From Microbacterium sp. Root166 (GTDB taxonomy: Bacteria; Actinomycetota; Actinomycetes; Actinomycetales; Microbacteriaceae): 64,000 nt of DNA. Shown in pieces: positions 56,159 through 64,000 of this stretch. A model generated the notes under the pieces. The model made no database searches. It was not told the origin of the DNA and was given only the letters and a program-made list of their open reading frames with translations. The DNA is taken from contig NZ_LMGL01000001.1 in NCBI RefSeq assembly GCF_001427145.1, forward strand, positions 1,379,241-1,443,240, in the 5' to 3' direction. How positions within the stretch are numbered: position 1 is the stretch's first letter; each line of letters starts with the position of its first letter. Both the position numbers and the translations under genes were made by a program.

Positions 56159-57814
56159 CTACGCGTCGTCGGCGGCGAACACCCGCCGGCCCTCGACGAA
56201 GGTCTGCAGCACGCGGGTCTCGCCGATGGCGTCGGGCGGGCCGTCGAACGGGTCCCGGTCGAGCAGCGCGAGGTCGGCGAACTTGCCCGCCTCGATCGTG
56301 CCGGTGGTCTCGTCGAGGTGGTTCACCCAGGCCGAGCCCGCCGTGTACGCGGTCAGCGAGGTAGCGAGGTCGATGGCCTGCTCAGGGAGGAACGGGTCGT
56401 ACTCGCCCTCCTCGTACCCCGGCGCCGCCTTGCGGTTGACGGCCGTGTGGATCGCCGCGAGCGGATCGGGCGTCGACACCGACCAGTCGCTGCCGGCCGC
56501 CAGCACCGCGCCCGCGCGCAGAAGGTCGCCGAAGGGGTACTGCCAGGCGTCGCGCGGCGATCCGAGGAAGGGCAGGGTGAGGTCCACCATCTGCGGCTCG
56601 TACGTCGCCCACAGCGACTGCATGTTGGCGGCCACGCCGAGCTCGCGGAACCGGGCGATGTCTTCCGGATGCACGACCTGGATGTGCGCGATGTGGTGCC
56701 GGTTGTCGCCGCGGCCGTTGCGCGCGAGCGCCTGTTCGACGGCATCGAGGCATTCGCGCACCGCTCGGTCGCCGATGGCGTGGAAGTGCACCTGGAAGCC
56801 CTCGGCGTCGAGGATGGGCACCGCCTCGTTCAGGATCTCCGGCCGGACGAACGAGATGCCCGAGTTGTCGGTGAAGTGACCGTGGCCGTCGCAGTACGGC
56901 TCGAGCATCGATGCGGTGAAGTTCTCGGCGACGCCGTCCTGCATGACCTTGACGGATGTCGCGGCGAACCGTCCGCCGCGGTACCGCTCGCGCCTCTCGA
57001 GGATCGAGGGGATCTGCTCGAGCCCCTGCGTGCGGTCCCACCAGATGGCGCCGACCACCCGGGCGGTCAGGGTGCCGTCAGCCGCGGCGCGGAGGTAGGC
57101 GGGGCCCGGGTCTCCGGCATCCCCGTACGACCCGACGATGGCGTCCTGCCAGGCCGTGATGCCGTACGAGTGCAGGTAGCGCTGACCGACGAGGAGCGCC
57201 TCGGCGAGCCGCTCCAGGGGCTCCTCGGGCAGGAGGCGGTTCACGAGGGCCATCGCGCCCTCGTGCAGCGTGCCCGAGGGAGCGCCGTCGGCGTCGCGCT
57301 CGATGCGCCCGTCGGCGGGATCGGGTGTGGCCTTGTCGATACCGGCGAGGCGCAGCGCCGCGGAGTTCACCCACGCGCCGTGGCCGTCGCGGTTGGGGAA
57401 GAACGCGGGGCGGTCCGGCACGACCCGGTCGAGCTCGGCGGCGGTCGGCGTGCCTCCGGGAAAGGCCGACATCTGCCATCCGCCGCCGAGGATCCACTCG
57501 TCGTCCGGACGGGCCCCCGCATACGCTCCGATCGCCTCGAGGTACTCGGCGGCCGTGCCGTACTCGGCCAGGTCGCAGCGGAGCATGTCGAGCCCGCCCC
57601 ACACCGGGTGGACGTGGGCGTCCTGGAACCCGGGCACGAGCATCCGCCCGCGCAGGTCGATCAGCTCGGTCTTGGGGCCGATCAGCTCGTGCACGGAGTC
57701 CCCGCCGACGGCGACGATCCGGCCGTCCCTCACCGCGAGGGCGCTCGCACGCGAGCGCACCGTGTTCGCGGTGAAGATCGGCCCGCCGGTGAAGACGAGA
57801 TCGGCGTGCGGCAT
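56159..57814 (-). CDS. Amidohydrolase, YtcJ-like
   Basis: 551 residues of the amidohydrolase_3 family. VPGFQDAHVHPVWGG (about residues 60-74) is the HxH metal motif; VHFHAIGDRAV, HIAHIQVVHPED and AGSDWSVSTPDP carry further ligands and the catalytic Asp. It hydrolyses a C-N bond (amide, formamide or cyclic imide) of an unknown compound. GGAGGAG precedes the ATG. Operon position between the transporter and the amine oxidase suggests it unmasks or processes an imported amine derivative. Confidence 0.85.
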   Translation of the reverse strand: MPHADLVFTGGPIFTANTVRSRASALAVRDGRIVAVGGDSVHELIGPKTELIDLRGRMLVPGFQDAHVHPVWGGLDMLRCDLAEYGTAAEYLEAIGAYAGARPDDEWILGGGWQMSAFPGGTPTAAELDRVVPDRPAFFPNRDGHGAWVNSAALRLAGIDKATPDPADGRIERDADGAPSGTLHEGAMALVNRLLPEEPLERLAEALLVGQRYLHSYGITAWQDAIVGSYGDAGDPGPAYLRAAADGTLTARVVGAIWWDRTQGLEQIPSILERRERYRGGRFAATSVKVMQDGVAENFTASMLEPYCDGHGHFTDNSGISFVRPEILNEAVPILDAEGFQVHFHAIGDRAVRECLDAVEQALARNGRGDNRHHIAHIQVVHPEDIARFRELGVAANMQSLWATYEPQMVDLTLPFLGSPRDAWQYPFGDLLRAGAVLAAGSDWSVSTPDPLAAIHTAVNRKAAPGYEEGEYDPFLPEQAIDLATSLTAYTAGSAWVNHLDETTGTIEAGKFADLALLDRDPFDGPPDAIGETRVLQTFVEGRRVFAADDA

Positions 57815-57852
57815 GGGACTCCTCCAGTAACGGGCGTTTCGTCTCGGTCGCT

Positions 57853-57871
57853 GCGCTCGCTCGGCGAGCGC
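57853..57871. terminator. Hairpin between transporter and amidohydrolase genes
   Basis: GCGCTCGC-TCG-GCGAGCGC is a perfect 8-bp stem in the 63-bp gap. With flanking CGTTTCGTCTCGGTCG it resembles part of the repeat-like terminator at 13988-14045. It may set the ratio of transporter to enzyme mRNA. Confidence 0.55.
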
Positions 57872-57877
57872 CGGGGG

Positions 57878-58789
57878 TCAGCTGCCGCCCATGGTGCGCG
57901 CGATGTCGGTCGCCGAGTCGCCGGCGCGCTTGAGCACCAGCGCGACGAGCGCGAGGGCCACCAGGGTGAGCAGCAGCATGATCGTCGAGACCGCCGCGAT
58001 CTCGGGCCGCAGCCCCGAGCGCACCGCGCTCAGCACGTAGACCGGCCACGGCGTCGTGCCCGACACCTGGACGAAGGCCGCGACGATCGTGTTGTCGAGG
58101 CTCAGCGTGAACGCCAGCAGGAACCCGGCCAGCACCGCGGGCATCGCGAGGGCGAGTGTGATGCGGCGGAAGGTCGTGACCGGCTTGGCGTACAGATCGG
58201 CCGAGGCCTCTTCGAGGTTGGCATCCATGCCGACCAGGCGGGCACGAACGATGTACGACACGACGGCGGTCGCGAACAGCGACGAGCCGATCGAGAGGCG
58301 GACGATGCCGTCGTTGAACATGCCGATCCCGGCATCCTGACCGAGGAAGACGAACCACGGCAGCAGCGCCACCGCGTCGACGATCTCGGGGGTCACCGAG
58401 ACGAGCAGCAGGAGCGCGAGGAACCACCACACCCACTTGCCGGGATGCCGTGCCATCGCGATGCCCGCGAGCGTGCCGAGCGCGGTGGCGATGATCGCCG
58501 CGATGAAGGCCGTGACGAGCGACACGCGCACGGCGCTCTGGATCGCGGGCTTGTCGATGATGGTGCGGAACGCGTCGAACCCGAAGCCGTCCCACGACAC
58601 CAGCAGGCGGCCGGTGTTGAAGGACGAGATCACGATGACGATGATCGGCAGGAACAGGAAGAGCATGACGAGCACGCCCCAGACGCCGAAGGCGACGTCC
58701 GGCCACGGCTTCTTCGCCCGGGGCAGCTTGCGCGCCGAGCGGGGCGCCGACTGCGCCCGCAGCCTCGTCTCCGTCTTCGTCTGGGTCAC
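57878..58789 (-). CDS. Polyamine-type ABC transporter permease (PotC-like)
   Basis: 303 residues from the GTG overlapping the upstream stop (GTGA). Six transmembrane helices; the EAA loop is EEASADLYAKPVTTFRRITL. FNTGRLLVSWDGFGFDAFRTI after the first helix is typical of PotC. With the other permease and the ATPase it imports spermidine/putrescine-like solutes. A longer frame back to 59680 is antisense or out-of-frame overlap and was ignored. Confidence 0.92.
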   Translation of the reverse strand: MTQTKTETRLRAQSAPRSARKLPRAKKPWPDVAFGVWGVLVMLFLFLPIIVIVISSFNTGRLLVSWDGFGFDAFRTIIDKPAIQSAVRVSLVTAFIAAIIATALGTLAGIAMARHPGKWVWWFLALLLLVSVTPEIVDAVALLPWFVFLGQDAGIGMFNDGIVRLSIGSSLFATAVVSYIVRARLVGMDANLEEASADLYAKPVTTFRRITLALAMPAVLAGFLLAFTLSLDNTIVAAFVQVSGTTPWPVYVLSAVRSGLRPEIAAVSTIMLLLTLVALALVALVLKRAGDSATDIARTMGGS

Positions 58790-59727
58790 GACAGCACCTC
58801 CGAGGTGACGGGGGTCGCGGCATCCGCTTTCTCGTCCGCGGGATCCGGCCCCAGGACGAGGCGGTCGCGGGCGCGCAGCGGCAGCGTCACGAGCCAGATC
58901 AGAGCTGCGGCGACGGCGATCGTCAACATGATCACGATCATCAGCAGCACGGCCATCGCCGAGCCCAGGGCCCAGTTCTGCGCGCTCTGGAACTGACTCG
59001 CGACGAGTTGGCCGACCATGTTGCCGCGCGCGCCGCCGAGGACGGTCGCGGTGATGTAGTCGCCCATGAGCGGGATGAACACCAGCAGCACGCCCGCGAT
59101 GATGCCGGGGCGCGCGAGGGGGAGCGTCACGCGGAAGAAGGTCGTCCACTTGCCGGCGCCGAGGTCCTTCGACGCCTCGCGCAGCGCCGGCCCGACGCGG
59201 TCGAACGCCACGAACAGCGGCAGGATCATCAGCGGCAGGTAGTTGTAGACCACGCCGATGATGACGGCCGTGCGCGTGTACAGCAGCTCCAGCGGGCCGT
59301 CGAGGATGCCGGCGCCCTGCAGCAGGGTCGACAGCCAGCCCTCGGGCGCGAGGATCACCTGCCACCCGATGGTGCGGACGAGGAAGTTCGTCCAGAACGG
59401 GACCAGGACGAGGGCGATCAGGATGCCGCGGCGCGAGGGCGCCACCTTGAAGGCCATCCAGTAGGCGACCGGCGCTCCGATGAGGAAGCACAGAACGGTG
59501 CCGATGATCCCGACCCACAGCGTGTTCTGGAACGTCGCGAAGAAGGTCGGCGACATCGCCTCGGCGTAGCGGTCGAAGGACAGGATGTCGTTCGCGTGCG
59601 TGCCGAAGATGCCCGGCTTGTAGCCGAAGCTGAACCACACCACCATCGCCACCGGTGCGACGAAGAACAGCAGGAGCCACGCCCAGGCCGGAGCGGCGAG
59701 GGCGGCTCCGGCCGTGCGGCTACGCAC
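58786..59727 (-). CDS. Polyamine-type ABC transporter permease (PotB-like)
   Basis: 313 residues from a GTG overlapping the substrate-binding protein stop by 8 nt. Six transmembrane helices; FFRVTLPLARPGIIAGVLLV contains the end of the EAA loop (REASKDLGAGKWTTFFRVTL). Related to PotB/putrescine permeases (WFSFGYKPGIFG, NFLVRTIGWQVIL). Confidence 0.92.
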   Translation of the reverse strand: MRSRTAGAALAAPAWAWLLLFFVAPVAMVVWFSFGYKPGIFGTHANDILSFDRYAEAMSPTFFATFQNTLWVGIIGTVLCFLIGAPVAYWMAFKVAPSRRGILIALVLVPFWTNFLVRTIGWQVILAPEGWLSTLLQGAGILDGPLELLYTRTAVIIGVVYNYLPLMILPLFVAFDRVGPALREASKDLGAGKWTTFFRVTLPLARPGIIAGVLLVFIPLMGDYITATVLGGARGNMVGQLVASQFQSAQNWALGSAMAVLLMIVIMLTIAVAAALIWLVTLPLRARDRLVLGPDPADEKADAATPVTSEVLS

Positions 59728-60904
59728 CAGCGGCGGCCTTCATCTCGTTCCAGATCTCCACGCGCGTGGTCTGCGAGTCGTTGAGGACCTGCTCCTCCAT
59801 CGAATCGAGCTGCTCGGTGGTGAAGAAGATGAGGTCGGTCATCTCGAGGCCGTCCTCGACCGCCTTCTCCTCCATGTCCTTGCCGCCGACGTTGTAGCCG
59901 ATGTAGTCCAGGTTGAGCGCGAGGCTCTCGGGCGACAGCGAGTAGTTGATGAAGGCGTGCGCGGCCTCCGGGTGCGGAGCGCCGGCGGCGATGGCCCAGT
60001 TGTCCATCCACAGCTCGGTGATCGGGCCGGGGAGCACCCACTGCCAGCGGTCGGGCTCGCTCGACTCCAGGAGGCCGAGCCGTGCGTCGCCGTTCCACGC
60101 CTGCATGAGCGCCTGAGTGCCCTGCGGGATGGCGCTCGTGCCGGGGTAGGAGTCGAAGGCGGCGATGTGCGGCGCGATCTCGTCGACCAGGAAGGCGCGG
60201 CAGGCCTCGAGCTCGTCGGGGTCCTCGGTGTTCCAGTCCATGTCGTTGGCCCAGAAGTAGGCGCCGATGATGCCGGCCGGGTCGTCCGACATCGACGTCT
60301 TCCCGCTCGCCTCGTTCTGCGCGGCGTCGAAGAAATCGCCCCACGTGGCGAGCTCGCGCGTGATGACGTTCTTGTCGTAGACGAACCCGGTCGTGCCCCA
60401 TGCCTTGCAGACCGAGTACTCGTTCTCGGGGTCCCAGGCGCGGCCGAGGTATGCGGGATCCATGTTGGCGAGATTCGGCAGCAGGTCCTTGTTGAACGGC
60501 GTGAGCAGGCCGTTCTCGATCATCTGGGGGATGAACACGCCCGTCGGCACGACGATGTCGTAGCCGGAGGTGCCCTTGGCCGCGATGAGCTTGGCGATGA
60601 GCTCCTCGTTGGACGAGTACGAATCCAGCGTGACGTCGGGGCCGAGCTCCGACGTGAAGCCCGAGACGACGTCGGGCGAGTCGTAGTCGCCCCACGTGTA
60701 GACGGACACGTTGTCTTCGAGGTCGCCGCCGGTCGCCTGAGGCTTGGGAGCCGAGCCGCCCCCGGGTGCGCAGGCGGCCAGGGCCGCGGCGCTGCCGGCG
60801 ATGGCGGCGATGCTGAGGAAGCGGCGGCGCGACAGCTCGCGCATGATGGTCGGTGCCGAGCCCTCCGGAGCGAGGATCCGGAGCGGGTTGCGGGATTCGG
60901 TCAT
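59720..60904 (-). CDS. Polyamine-type ABC transporter substrate-binding lipoprotein
   Basis: 394 residues. The N-terminus MTESRNPLRILAPEG is unusually long; then SRRRFLSIAAIAGSAAALAAC contains a Tat-like twin-arginine (SRRRFL) and lipobox ALAAC, so it may be exported folded and lipid-anchored. The mature part is PotD-like: VSVYTWGDYDSPDV, YDIVVPTGVFIPQMIENGLL, FINYSLSPESLALNLDYIGY. AGGAG precedes the ATG. Confidence 0.9.
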   Translation of the reverse strand: MTESRNPLRILAPEGSAPTIMRELSRRRFLSIAAIAGSAAALAACAPGGGSAPKPQATGGDLEDNVSVYTWGDYDSPDVVSGFTSELGPDVTLDSYSSNEELIAKLIAAKGTSGYDIVVPTGVFIPQMIENGLLTPFNKDLLPNLANMDPAYLGRAWDPENEYSVCKAWGTTGFVYDKNVITRELATWGDFFDAAQNEASGKTSMSDDPAGIIGAYFWANDMDWNTEDPDELEACRAFLVDEIAPHIAAFDSYPGTSAIPQGTQALMQAWNGDARLGLLESSEPDRWQWVLPGPITELWMDNWAIAAGAPHPEAAHAFINYSLSPESLALNLDYIGYNVGGKDMEEKAVEDGLEMTDLIFFTTEQLDSMEEQVLNDSQTTRVEIWNEMKAAAGA

Positions 60905-61000
60905 CGGAGTCTCCTGGTTCGGGTCGGGAAGCCGGTGACGTCGATCTTGTTCGTCACCGGGTGTGCCGGTCGGGTCCGGCAGAGGCAGCGTGGTGGTGTT

Positions 61001-62170
61001 TCAGACTGTCGGCGGAGCGACGTAGCCGCCCTCCTGCGCGGACAGGTCGGCGGGGAACAGCAGGACGTGGTGGGCCGCCCACGTGCACACGACGGGGTCG
61101 CCGATCACGAGCGCGGGTGCGTCGGGGGTCGGACGTCGCACGATGAGGCTCTGATCCTCGCCCAGCTGCACGAGGTACTGCATCGTGTCGCCCAGGTGCG
61201 AGACGCCGATCAGGATCCCTCGGGTGCTGTTGCGGTCGGGCACGGGCGTGCCGTCGTCGGCGGCGATGCGGATGAACTCCGGCCGGACCGCCGCTTCGCC
61301 CTGCGTCGCGCCGGGCAGCATCGCGTCGACGGCGCTCACCACTGCGTGGGGAGACGTGACGGTCGTGCCCGACTCGGTCACCTCGCCGCGGAAGAAGTTC
61401 TGCTGGCCGACGAAGGCCGCCACGTACGCCGAGGCGGGCCGGGCGTAGACGGTGTCGGCGTCGGCGAGCTGCTCGATGCGGCCCGCCCGCATGATCGCGA
61501 TGCGGTCGCTCATCGACAGTGCTTCGCCCTGGTCGTGGGTCACGAACACGAACGTGATGCCGACCCGCGACTGCAGCAGCTTGAGCTCGAGCTGCATCTC
61601 TTCGCGCAGCTGCCGGTCCAGGGCGCCGAGCGGTTCGTCGAGCAGAAGGACCGAGGGCCGGTTGACGAGCGCGCGGGCCAGCGCGATGCGCTGCTGCTGG
61701 CCGCCGGAGAGCTGCGTGGGCTTGCGATCGCCGAAGCGCCTCATCTGCACGAGGTCCAGCGCCTGCGAGACCTTCTCGCGGATCTCGGACTTCGGGGTGC
61801 GGCGCTGCTGGAGGCCGTAGGCCACGTTCTCGGCCACCGACAGGTGCGGGAACAGGGCGTACGCCTGGAAGACGGTGTTCACGTCGCGTCGGTAGGGAGG
61901 GATGCCGCGGACCGACCGGCCCGAGACGCTGATGTCTCCGGCATCCGGCTGTTCGAACCCGGCGATCATGCGCAGCGTGGTCGTCTTGCCGCAGCCCGAG
62001 GGTCCGAGCAGCGAGATGAACTCGCCGGGCTGGATCGTCAGCGAGAGGTCGTCGACGGCGACCTGGTCGCCGTAGCGCTTCGTGATGGCGTCGAGCACCA
62101 CCTCGCCGCGACGCTCCGCAGGTGCGGGGGTGTTCGCGGGAGCCGTCTCCGCGTCAGTCGCCGTGGTCAC
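61001..62170 (-). CDS. Polyamine-type ABC transporter ATPase (PotA-like)
   Basis: 389 residues from a GTG with AGGAGG upstream. Walker A GPSGCGKTT (56-64), signature LSGGQQQR (154-161), Walker B LLLDEP (175-180), switch His in VTHDQGEA; a C-terminal TOBE regulatory domain follows. It energises the two permeases and the lipoprotein. First gene of a seven-gene operon running to 54324. The 284 bp upstream (62171-62454) hold a direct repeat and palindromes that may be its control region. Confidence 0.93.
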   Translation of the reverse strand: MTTATDAETAPANTPAPAERRGEVVLDAITKRYGDQVAVDDLSLTIQPGEFISLLGPSGCGKTTTLRMIAGFEQPDAGDISVSGRSVRGIPPYRRDVNTVFQAYALFPHLSVAENVAYGLQQRRTPKSEIREKVSQALDLVQMRRFGDRKPTQLSGGQQQRIALARALVNRPSVLLLDEPLGALDRQLREEMQLELKLLQSRVGITFVFVTHDQGEALSMSDRIAIMRAGRIEQLADADTVYARPASAYVAAFVGQQNFFRGEVTESGTTVTSPHAVVSAVDAMLPGATQGEAAVRPEFIRIAADDGTPVPDRNSTRGILIGVSHLGDTMQYLVQLGEDQSLIVRRPTPDAPALVIGDPVVCTWAAHHVLLFPADLSAQEGGYVAPPTV

Positions 62171-62310
62171 TCGGTCGGGTCCTCCTGGTCACGAGCCGCG
62201 CGACGCTGCGCGGCTGATCGATGTGAGGGGTATTCAATATCGGGCGGTTCTGCCCCCGCAACGTGCCGCTCGGCGAACCGGACGATCCGGGGTGCGGACG
62301 GCACCGGCCC

Positions 62311-62420
62311 GACAGATCGTCCGGGGTTGTGTAACGGTCAGGAAACCGCGCGGTTTCGGGCGGCTCACGGTGGCGGCGGACCGGGTCGCGGGCGATTCGC
62401 CGACAGATCGTCCGTCGGCG
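62311..62420. promoter_or_regulatory. Repeats and palindromes upstream of the polyamine operon
   Basis: GACAGATCGTCCG occurs twice as a direct repeat (62311-62323 and 62402-62414). AAACCGCGCGGTTT (62343-62356) is a perfect palindrome, and CGCCGAC/GTCGGCG (62398-62404, 62414-62420) flank the second repeat. They lie between the ATPase start and the nei2 stop and may be operator sites. No gene is seen in this gap. Confidence 0.5.
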
Positions 62421-62454
62421 CTGATCCGGGCGCGTCGTCAGAGGGTCCTCGCGC

Positions 62455-63243
62455 TCAGGTCTGACACACCGGGCACCAGAAGACGATGCGCTCTCGAGTC
62501 GGATCGGCACCCAGCGAGCCGCCTCGGATGAGGGTGCCGCAGCGGCGGCACGGCCGACCCTCCCGGCCGTACACCCAGGTCGAGCGCCCCGGGCGGTCCT
62601 CCCCGGTGAAGGTGCGCCGGGACCGGTTGCGGTTGGCGCGGATCATGCGCGCGCCCAGGTCGACGACGGCCGCGGCATCCGTCTCATCCGCCGGTGTGGT
62701 GGGAAGGATGCCGCGCACGAACAGGATCTCGTTCGCGTACTCGTTGCCGAAGCCGGCGATGTTGCGCTGGTCCTGGATCGCCACGTGCACCGCGCGGGTG
62801 TCGGCGCTCAGCCGCCGGACGGCCTCGGCCGGATCCCAGGTGTCGGCGAGCGGATCAGGACCCAGATGGCCGACGAGCTGGTCCTCGTGCGTGGTCGGCA
62901 CGACCGAGATGTCGGCGAGGTCGAATCCGACCGTCTCCCATTCGGTGCCGTCGGGTGCCCGCGCCCCGATCACGGCACGCGCCTTGAACGCCGCATTGCG
63001 CCATCGCTCGCCGCGGCGGTAGACGTGCCACTCGCCCTCCATCTTGAGGTGCGTGTGGAGCGTGTAGTCCCCGATCCGGTGCAGCAGGTGCTTGCCGCGA
63101 GGCACGACGTCGTGCACCGTGCTGCCGGTCAGATCGACCGTGGCCGCCTGGGGTACGCGCAGCTCGAACCGGGTCACCTCGGCTCCCGCCAGTGCGTCGT
63201 TCAGACGGCGCGCGGTCCGGAAGACGGTGTCGCCCTCAGGCAT
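62455..63243 (-). CDS. Endonuclease VIII-type DNA glycosylase (Nei2)
   Basis: 262 residues starting MPEGDTVFRTARRLNDAL, where Pro2 is the Schiff-base nucleophile and Glu3 the catalytic acid of the Fpg/Nei family. The C-terminal zinc finger has CRRCG and CPVC pairs; the H2TH region is NIAGFGNEYANEILFVRG. It removes oxidised pyrimidines by beta,delta-elimination. The start overlaps the lhr stop by 8 nt, and the lhr-nei order is common in actinobacteria. Confidence 0.95.
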   Translation of the reverse strand: MPEGDTVFRTARRLNDALAGAEVTRFELRVPQAATVDLTGSTVHDVVPRGKHLLHRIGDYTLHTHLKMEGEWHVYRRGERWRNAAFKARAVIGARAPDGTEWETVGFDLADISVVPTTHEDQLVGHLGPDPLADTWDPAEAVRRLSADTRAVHVAIQDQRNIAGFGNEYANEILFVRGILPTTPADETDAAAVVDLGARMIRANRNRSRRTFTGEDRPGRSTWVYGREGRPCRRCGTLIRGGSLGADPTRERIVFWCPVCQT

Positions 63244-64000
63244 GAGCGGGCCCGGCCGCGCGCGCGGCACGCTCGGCGTCGCCCGCGGTGAGCCGGCGCA
63301 TGGTCAGGCCACGCGGCGACTCGACGAAACCGGCCTCCCGCAGGGCGCGCCCCCAGCCCGTGCCGTGCACGAACGCGCCGTTGACCTGCTCGATCGTGAG
63401 CGTGTCGAGCCGGCGGGCTCGGGCTGTCGCGGCGAGAGCCCGGGTCGCGGCGGCGATGGCCTCCTCGTCGCCGGTGAAGGCCAGCGCGGACTTGCCGCCG
63501 CGTTCGAGGTAGAGCACCAGCATCCCGTCGACGAGCACGACGAGCGCTCCGGCCTTGCGCCCGGGGCGGTGGCCGACGCCCTCGAGCGCCGGCCAGGCCA
63601 GCGCCGCGCCGTACGGGTTGGCGGGGTCGGTGGCGGCGAGCGTCACGGCTCGCAGGGGCGGCGGGTCGGGCAGGGCGGCGAACTCGCGGAGTCGGTCGAC
63701 GGTGGCGGATGCCGCGAACTGCGCCGCCCCGAGCTTCTCGACCACATACCCGCGTCGGCAGTGCCCCGCCTCTTCGAACCCCGCGAGCACGCGGTACGCC
63801 TGGGCGAAGCCGCCGGGCAGACCCTCGGCCTGCACGGCGCCGCGGGTGACGACGCCGTAGCGATCGAGCAGCAGGCTGGCCGCTGCGGTGGCGCGCAGCG
63901 CCGGATCGGCCTCGGGCTCCGGCAGCAGCGACCAGCGACCGCCGAGTGCCGGCGGTCGGGGCGGCACCGATGACGCGACGGTCCGCACCGCTGCACCGCG
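63236..64000 (-). CDS. lhr: Lhr-type DNA helicase, C-terminal part
   Basis: The last about 255 codons of a protein extending beyond the right edge. PALGGRWSLLPEPEADP, LLLDRYGVVTRGAVQAEGLPGGFAQAYRVL, NPYGAALAWPALEG and TIEQVNGAFVHGTGWG are recognisable C-terminal segments of the large Lhr superfamily 2 helicases of actinobacteria (about 1500 residues). The helicase motifs themselves are outside the window. The downstream nei2 coupling supports a DNA repair role. Confidence 0.85.
   Translation of the reverse strand, partial: RGAAVRTVASSVPPRPPALGGRWSLLPEPEADPALRATAAASLLLDRYGVVTRGAVQAEGLPGGFAQAYRVLAGFEEAGHCRRGYVVEKLGAAQFAASATVDRLREFAALPDPPPLRAVTLAATDPANPYGAALAWPALEGVGHRPGRKAGALVVLVDGMLVLYLERGGKSALAFTGDEEAIAAATRALAATARARRLDTLTIEQVNGAFVHGTGWGRALREAGFVESPRGLTMRRLTAGDAERAARAAGPAHA

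Noticed and set aside
57878..59680. 600-codon frame covering the PotC gene and antisense/out-of-frame PotB
   Set aside because: Only the part from the GTG at 58789 matches PotC; the N-terminal half is an Arg/Ala-rich shadow of PotB.

Overview
The window is chromosomal DNA of a high-GC actinobacterium, most likely Microbacterium or another member of the Microbacteriaceae. The evidence is the roughly 70% GC, the frequent GGATGCCGCG/GCATCC codon pairs, the many GTG starts and the gene neighbourhoods (DUF2520-panC, cbs-metB, lhr-nei). About twenty genes carry a -10-like TANNNT box 6-7 nt before ATG/GTG and no Shine-Dalgarno sequence, so leaderless transcription is probably common here. No tRNA, rRNA, CRISPR array, IS element or origin was seen.

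Layout. 1-3356: pantothenate genes (panC partial, DUF2520), a potassium channel and an FUSC-type membrane protein. 3339-6354: a SipW-like secretion cluster with three alternate-signal exported proteins and a signal peptidase fused to an LPATG ectodomain. 6473-8805: cysteine/methionine transsulfuration (cbs-like, metB) behind a tiny Cys-rich leaderless leader peptide. 8823-16156: an SDR with a divergent TetR, a paralogous pair of small proteins, a second TetR divergent from a sugar isomerase/Gfo-Idh operon, a reductase and a class III aminotransferase. 16347-24911 and 29521-37386: a xylan/xylose locus with a ROK repressor, sugar ABC transporter, GH3, cytoplasmic GH10, a 1335-residue secreted CE4-GH10 enzyme, a LacI repressor, xylA and xylB. 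25033-29409: a lower-GC insert inside that locus carrying a large SIR2-type defence-like gene and a small membrane protein. 37680-44479: an unknown coiled-coil protein, a small alarmone synthetase, TetR plus membrane protein, cation/proton antiporter, TspO-like protein and a glutamine amidotransferase. 44584-49832: ECF sigma factor, small protein, cytosolic subtilisin and TPR-CHAT protease. 50033-54200: orphan LysR effector domain, DUF1304, nuclease, hexapeptide protein and PucR regulator. 54324-62170: polyamine-type ABC transporter with amidohydrolase, FAD amine oxidase and cupin. 62455-64000: nei2 and lhr (partial).

How the genes work together. The secreted CE4-GH10 protein should deacetylate and cut xylan outside the cell. 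The ABC system imports xylo-oligosaccharides, the cytoplasmic GH10 and GH3 finish them to xylose, and XylA/XylB feed xylulose 5-phosphate to central metabolism. CGAAACTTTCG-like sites at three places in the locus suggest one LacI regulon, with the ROK protein acting on the ABC operon. The Cys-leader suggests attenuation of cbs-metB by cysteine supply.

The best candidates for an undescribed system are the sigma/small protein/subtilisin/CHAT cluster, which looks like a two-protease cytosolic module, and the SIR2 gene with its membrane partner. Coordinates of some starts were chosen by ribosome-site or leaderless-promoter logic rather than by longest ORF; this is stated in each entry.
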